Origin: Schistocerca nitens
Taxonomy: Eukaryota; Arthropoda; Insecta; Orthoptera; Acrididae
NCBI RefSeq assembly: GCF_023898315.1
Contig: NC_064623.1
Span: 15,265,140-15,329,139 of the forward strand
Length of the DNA stretch: 64,000 nt
Direction: 5' to 3'
In this document: piece by piece, positions 58,986 through 64,000 of the stretch
Layout: every line of letters starts with the position of its first letter
Numbering within the stretch: the stretch's first letter is position 1
Notes under the pieces: generated by a model
Databases searched by the model: none
What the model was told of the DNA's origin: nothing
Seen by the model: the letters and a program-made list of their open reading frames with translations, nothing else
Made by a program: the position numbers and the translations under genes

Positions 58986-59093
58986 ATAATACCCTTAAAT
59001 GTGGTTTATTTGTTTCTCTTCATAGAATATTCTCTGTGGAGCCTGTGGAATAGGCTTTGTGTTAACCCAAAAAAGTAAATATGTGTACTTTAC

Positions 59094-61460
59094 CTGGATC
59101 TCTAAAAGCCTCTTGTTTTCGTTTGTCTGTTTGACAATCTGGGACTGATTCTTGCCAAGTATATAATCGAACAGTGCTCTGTATCCATTTTTTTGGAAAA
59201 CGCGCCACAGCTCCTCAGGTGTGTAACGGCCGCGCTGGAAGTCTCCCAGGTGACGCAGCTCGGCGCCCATCTCCAGAAGCGCAGGCACTGCCCACCAGCG
59301 CCGGTGCTCCGCAGCGTAGCGCAGTGGCGTCCAGTGCAGCAGCCCGTCCTCCGCACCCATCGCCTCAGACACCGCCTTCGCTGCCTTCGCATACTGTAGT
59401 GGACCAACTGCTCCCGTCTCTTCCCCAGCACCCCACGCCCCAGGTGTCCCCGAAGCCTCTGCCGAATCCGAGTCGGTCGCCAGCCGGTGGGGTTCGACGG
59501 ACCTCAGCGCCTCATCCACCTCGGCTACTGACTTCGCCTCCGCGGCTCCCCGTGACACTGCTGCTTCTGCTGCCCCTGATGCCGATCCTCCGTCCCTCGT
59601 CACCGCCGCCACCTCCAGCCGTTCTACAAGCAGCCGCAGCAGTGAGGAGTCGCCAGTGTAGGCTGGTACCAGATGCAGTGAGCTGCGTCCCATCTCATCC
59701 CTCTCCATGGGCTCAGCGCCCTTCTCTAGCAGCGATTTCACCTCACTCTCACTGCCGTTGATCACTGCCGTCAGGAGCGGTCGGCCCCTACTCGCTATTC
59801 TGTCGAAAGACTCGACGAAAAACTCCAAGCTGCTGTCGGCAAGAGCACTGCGGTACACATTTCCACACTGACTGGCTGCATCGTCGGTAAAGCACCACTT
59901 GGCTAAGAAATGCTCAGCAAAGGTCCTGTGAATGAAAACTGGCTTATCATCAATAAATCGGTAAATGACTCCAGCCTTCACGAGATCCTCTCGATCTACA
60001 GTGGACTGTTGCTCTCGCCTAGGTACTTCAATTCTAGGGAGAAGGTGTGTCACTGCAAGAAACCCCAACAGCTTCTCGTGCTCCTGCCATTCCCTCTTCA
60101 CCTTTTTCCTTCTACCAGGTATGGATAAATTATCACCCCACTTCTCTTCGTGCAATCTTTTCAATTTCCTTTCAAAAAAAGCTTCATAAAGGCTCACAAT
60201 GTCCTCTACCTCAGCTCCACTTTCCAATGAGTCTGCATACATTTTTGAAAACAGAGGGATCTTCAACAGATCTCTAACCACACCAGTAACTACTACATCT
60301 GAGCTGGACCCCCTATGGAATTCGTCCACTTGGTCATCACTGAGAGCAGGCAGCGTGTGCGCCGAAACATCCAGGGCAGCCTCGAGGCGGCCCGTCACGG
60401 AGGGTCGAGTCGTCACCAGCAGCTTCCCATGGCGTGGAGCCAACTCCCGCAGAGCCTGTAAGCATTTGTCTCCGTAGTCTGGGCAGACCTCGTCGAAGCC
60501 GTCCGCCATGCAGATGATACGAGGATACTCCAGCAGACAGTGCTGAAGAAGTGAGCGTTCCAGTACGCCCAGGTTTCTCTCGTTGTATAACACTCGTTCC
60601 AAAATAAGCTTACTGGCTTTCTGACCGCTGATGCAACTGTCTAAGACTTCTGAGTAGTTCAGTAAGTCTATTCTCAGGATCCACCACGAAGGATCCTGGC
60701 ACTTCAGCTGGCTTGCCATATCTAGCAACATAGTAGATTTCCCTATACCTGGTTTCCCTTCAACGATAACTCGATTATTCGAGCTATTCAGAACTTGCAA
60801 TACGCTTCTTGATTGCTCTTCAACGTATAGCCATTCGTCATCTAGGTTATTTAGAACATACACACGTATGTCTGCATATCTACTGCATATCATTCGAATT
60901 GCAGAAAGATCGATGTTGTTAGTAACGGCAATGAGAGGCCAGAGTGGGTCTGAATCACGGAGGTAGTTGTCAAAGTCTTCAAAGTTGATAATATTCTTCA
61001 AAATAGACTTCTTGGTGAGGAGCTTATAGGATACTTCATCCATGATGCACACTTCCCTGTCTCCGAGTGATGAGAGAAATTCGTGTTTGACACGCATCCG
61101 AAATGTGAGCTCTCTGGGAATGTGGTTCACTGGTAGTGGATCCAAGTCTTGACCCATCCTCAAAGGGCCTGACAGCTGCGATAGGGAGAGTATTGCTTCA
61201 GGTTTCCCGTCTAAGATCTTTTTGAGACTTTCTTCGTCACAGAGATCTCCCAGACAGCACGAATGTTGGTCACTGTTCAGTCTGACAGAGACGTCTATGA
61301 GCTCCTTCCAGCTCTCTTCACTAATATCACCTGACTTGCATGAATCTAGAAACGAGTCGTCCTTCTTATACGACACTATTACAAGGCGTCGCTCGGGTCC
61401 AGCCAGTTGCTCCATGCGAAGTAGAGTGTCGTAGCTGTGTTCCGCATCGTCAACAACAAC
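59094..61460 (-). CDS. NACHT-domain (NLR-like STAND ATPase) exon of the NACHT-ankyrin gene
   Basis: The exon lies between an acceptor (TTCTTCCAG then GTT at 61460) and a donor (CAG then GTAAAG at 59093), and is exactly 789 codons in phase 0. Residues 1-230 show no domain I recognise. The NACHT domain has a Walker A GKPGIGKST at 235-243 and a Walker B IICMADGFDEV at 315-325. A LLVTTRPS sensor-type strand lies at 347-354, and a winged-helix end with FIHRTFAEHFLAKW at 509-522. Ankyrin-like helices follow at about 563-600 and 709-738, separated by an Ala/Ser/Glu-rich linker (620-700). STAND NTPases bind ATP and oligomerise on ligand sensing, and many act in innate immunity. That role is inferred here. 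No LRR or death-fold domain is seen. The start codon must lie in an upstream exon. Confidence 0.82.
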
Positions 61461-61608
61461 CTGGAAGAAAAGAAAAAGTATGATATTGCAACTGTTCTTG
61501 CAACCGACTTTGTTCATTGCAGACCTTAATTGGGCTGAAATAATACGATATGATGTCGCAACATGTGGAGTTACACTTGTCTTCCTCCTCTTGTTCTAGG
61601 TGCTTAGC

Positions 61609-61801
61609 CGGCCACTGGAGGCCGAGCGATTCTAGGCGCTCCAGTCTGGATCCGCGCGACCGCTACAGTCGCAGGTTCGAATCCTGCCTCGGGCATGGCT
61701 GTGTGTGATGTTCTTAGGTTAGTTAGGTTTTAGTTGTTCTAAGTTCTAGGCGACTGATGACCTGAGATGTTAAGTCTCATAGGGCTCAGAGCCATTTGAA
61801 C
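61609..61801 (+). repeat. SINE family A, full length, 13-bp TSD
   Basis: It has a GGTTCGAATCC B-box-like motif near 61674 and ends GGGCTCAGAGCCATTTGAAC. CTAGGTGCTTAGC at 61596-61608 and 61802-61814 is an exact target duplication. It lies 150 bp upstream of the NACHT exon on the gene's sense strand, presumably in the preceding intron. Confidence 0.9.
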
Positions 61802-61814
61802 CTAGGTGCTTAGC

Positions 61815-62740
61815 TTTTTGGCAGTGGGTGTGTGAGGATTTGTCTGCATCGTTTATAGACCAAAATAACTTACCTTATAAAGACTGACAGTCTTGCAGTC
61901 AGGCGAAAAACTTTATCTTGCTGGATCACTCACGTTTATAGGAAAAAAAGGAAAACAAAACACGAGGCCTATTCGGAAAGTGGGATCCCATCTATCGCGA
62001 AATGGGAACCACAGTGAAAATCCGATGAAGCTGTGCGTTGATGTATTGGACAGTGTTCCTCGCGTGCTCGTCGATCGCGTCATGTCGCTCATTTCAGGTC
62101 TGAGGGCACAGAGGGGACGTAAATATGGCTAGAACGACGGCGTCTCCCGCCAACTCTGAAGGCCTGCGAGAGATTTCGCCTGACTTCGTGCAGCCCTCAA
62201 TGCGTCACTGTCACGCATTTCGTGCCTGATGTCAATTCACTGCAGGGGCAGTGTGGGCACTGTTGCGGCGTTTTCGATGGAAAGTGTTTGGTCACCCACT
62301 GTACTTGGCTCCCTCTGATTTTGATCTCTGTTCACATGAACTGATGGCTAAGAAGGCGACATCCTGGCACAGACAGCGAGCTACAAGGTCAGCGTAGAGA
62401 GGTGGTGGAAAGCACAGGGGGCTGCCTTTCTATGAGGATTGTACTGCTAAGTTGGTACAGCGCTGCGACAAATGTCCCAGTGGCAGCGGCTGCTATCTAG
62501 AGAAGCGGCTGTAAGGCGTAGAAAACTGCTGCAGATGTAACGTTTCTGATTTTCACTGTGGTTTCCGTTTCGCGACCGAGCAGTCTTCGTACAAGCTGAC
62601 CGAGCATCAGATCGGACTTGTGACTCGATTCGAGACATCCCTGTCATAGCCATTGGCCTTCGCTGTCTTCTTTAAAACATCCATCTCCGATTCCAAGCTA
62701 TTGTCTCACACCTCACGCCTCTGATAAAGTGGACAGAATA
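61815..62740. other. No feature recognised
   Basis: I could not find the preceding exon of the NACHT gene here. GGAACCACAGTGAAAATC near 62006 occurs inverted near 62545, a short duplicated stretch of unknown origin. Confidence 0.4.
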
Positions 62741-62744
62741 ACGT

Positions 62745-64000
62745 TTCATCAAGATTTTAGGACTTAAGCACTATGAAGCAATAGGAGAAGTTCTACAAAC
62801 TAATGGATAATGTGCACAAGAAAGACGCCATTGTAGATACGAGAGGAATGGTGGTGAATCTCTCGTCAGAGGTTCTCGATGAAGCATCTGTTTCAGTCCT
62901 GGGCAGAGGTCAAAATTTCGCAGCTGCACCAAAGAGAATTCCCTCTGAAGACATCGTAAGTTCCGCCGAAGGTTCCTTATTTTGTCTTCCGAAAAGTGCA
63001 GACCCAAATAACAAGACGTGTCGAGAATTCTACAGACACGAAACCACCCAAAAGCAGCACATCGGCGCAGGAGAGGAAAGCTCTTAATGAAATCGAGAAA
63101 CGAAAGTGTGGTTGTGACGGAATCAGATAAGGGTACAGTGACGGAATCAGATAATGCTACAGTTGTTACGAACGCTACGGATTACCACAAGAAGATGGAG
63201 CAACTATTAGCTGATCCTGAATAACGCAAGTTAAAAAAATGATCCGACGAATATAAAGTGAAAAATCTGATTTCAGATTGCAGAATGGATAGCTCTTCCT
63301 AATGCATCGAATGCCAGTCTCACCTAGAACGTGTGGACTACCCAAGATACAAGAGGAATGGGTTCCATTGAGACCTGTAGTGAGTGGGATCACTGGCTAA
63401 CTCACTTTGTAGCAAGTGATTTGTCTGGAAAACTGAGCCATCCGGTTGATAAAACCATTAGTTTGGTCAAAGTTTCGAGACAATTTCAGAAATTAGACGC
63501 ACGGTGAAGACAGCCGTAAGTGACATACTGTTAGCTTCGATGTGACATCGTTATCTGCTAACATCACAGTATCAGATACAGTGGAGATCATAAGGGAGAG
63601 AGCTGCTGCAGATACTTGTGTCTTAATTGATTTACGTCTCCGATCGAGCTGTTTTAAATACGGTGGTGAATTCTATGAACAGACTGACCGTCTTGCTACG
63701 GGGTGACCCTTGCCGCCAGCAGTGGCTGATATTTTTTTACGGAACATTTTGAACAACAGGCTTTAGGTAGTGTTCCTTTGAAGGCTTCCTGTTGGCTATG
63801 TGAACGACAGATTTATTGTATGGCCACGAGATGAAGAAGAGTTTCATGGGTTCCACACTTTCTTGAATGGTATTCACCCAAAAATCAACTTTACCTTGTA
63901 GGCCGAGAGTCAGGTCGGTCTTCCGTTGCTGGATATGTTGGTATATAGAAGATCTGACAACACTCTAGTTCACTGAGTGTATAGAAAGGCTACTAACAAA
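62745..64000 (+). mobile_element. Penelope-like element, 5' part, cut by window end
   Basis: The N-terminal motif (VVNLSSEVLDEASVSVLGRG, NFAAAPKRIPSEDIVSSAEG) is at 62850-62980, and VVTESDKGTVTE and DYHKKMEQLLADPE at 63105-63221. Shifted RT pieces follow: FDVTSL near 63538, GGEFYEQTDRLATG near 63665, then a stop. The C-terminal half would lie beyond 64000. Stops and frameshifts make it inactive. Confidence 0.82.

Larger units (their letters stand above)
29408..59093 (-). other. Predicted 29.7-kb intron of the NACHT-ankyrin gene
   Basis: The donor at 59093-59092 (CAG then GTAAAG) and the acceptor at 29409-29408 (TTTACAG) flank frames that join in phase 0. The interval is filled with transposons and a minisatellite, and I found no convincing extra coding exon. 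Small exons could be missed, and the join is not proven without RNA. Confidence 0.6.

Overview
The window looks like a piece of a large, repeat-rich insect genome, most likely an acridid grasshopper (Schistocerca-like). The grounds are the many tRNA-derived SINE copies ending in a 'GCTCAGAGCCATTTGAACC'-type tail, the mix of Tc1/mariner, Penelope-like (PLE), RTE and CR1-like elements, very long gene-free stretches, and one split gene with a predicted intron of about 30 kb. The species is inferred from memory of repeat families and was not searched.

One host gene is visible, on the minus strand. A 2,367-bp exon (61460 down to 59094) encodes an NLR-like NACHT ATPase. A terminal exon (29407 down to 24877) encodes about 44 ankyrin repeats, most of them in a near-identical 66-residue two-ankyrin unit tandemly repeated about 17 times. 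Both exons have AG/GT splice borders and join in phase 0, so I infer one NACHT-ankyrin gene of at least 2,300 codons, with earlier exons to the right of the window. A 5-bp deletion near 25495 breaks the frame late in the ankyrin array.

Everything else is mobile or repetitive DNA, often nested. From the left: a PLE endonuclease fragment split by a mariner (0.4-2 kb); a degraded LTR-retrotransposon gag split by a mariner, SINEs and a 5'-truncated LINE (2.8-6.7 kb); a Tc1 relic; and a second PLE followed by a well-formed hammerhead-ribozyme-like fold (8-10.2 kb). An apparently intact Tc1 sits inside a CR1-like LINE (12.9-15.8 kb), then come a foldback element (16.1-17.1 kb), a DD41D mariner (19.2-20.8 kb) and an RTE (21.4-23.4 kb).

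Inside the predicted intron are a Tc1, an RTE copy between inverted arms, two more mariner-like elements, a pair of oppositely oriented RTE copies, a long-TIR element, an LTR element interrupted by a TTAA-flanked foldback, and a nearly full PLE interrupted by a SINE. After these come a 3.4-kb minisatellite (unit about 42 bp) carrying a SINE and a solo LTR, more mariners, and a CR1-like LINE tail. A further PLE runs off the right edge. Several insertions have exact target-site duplications, so their relative order can be read. No rRNA, genuine tRNA, CRISPR array or bacterial-type operon was seen.
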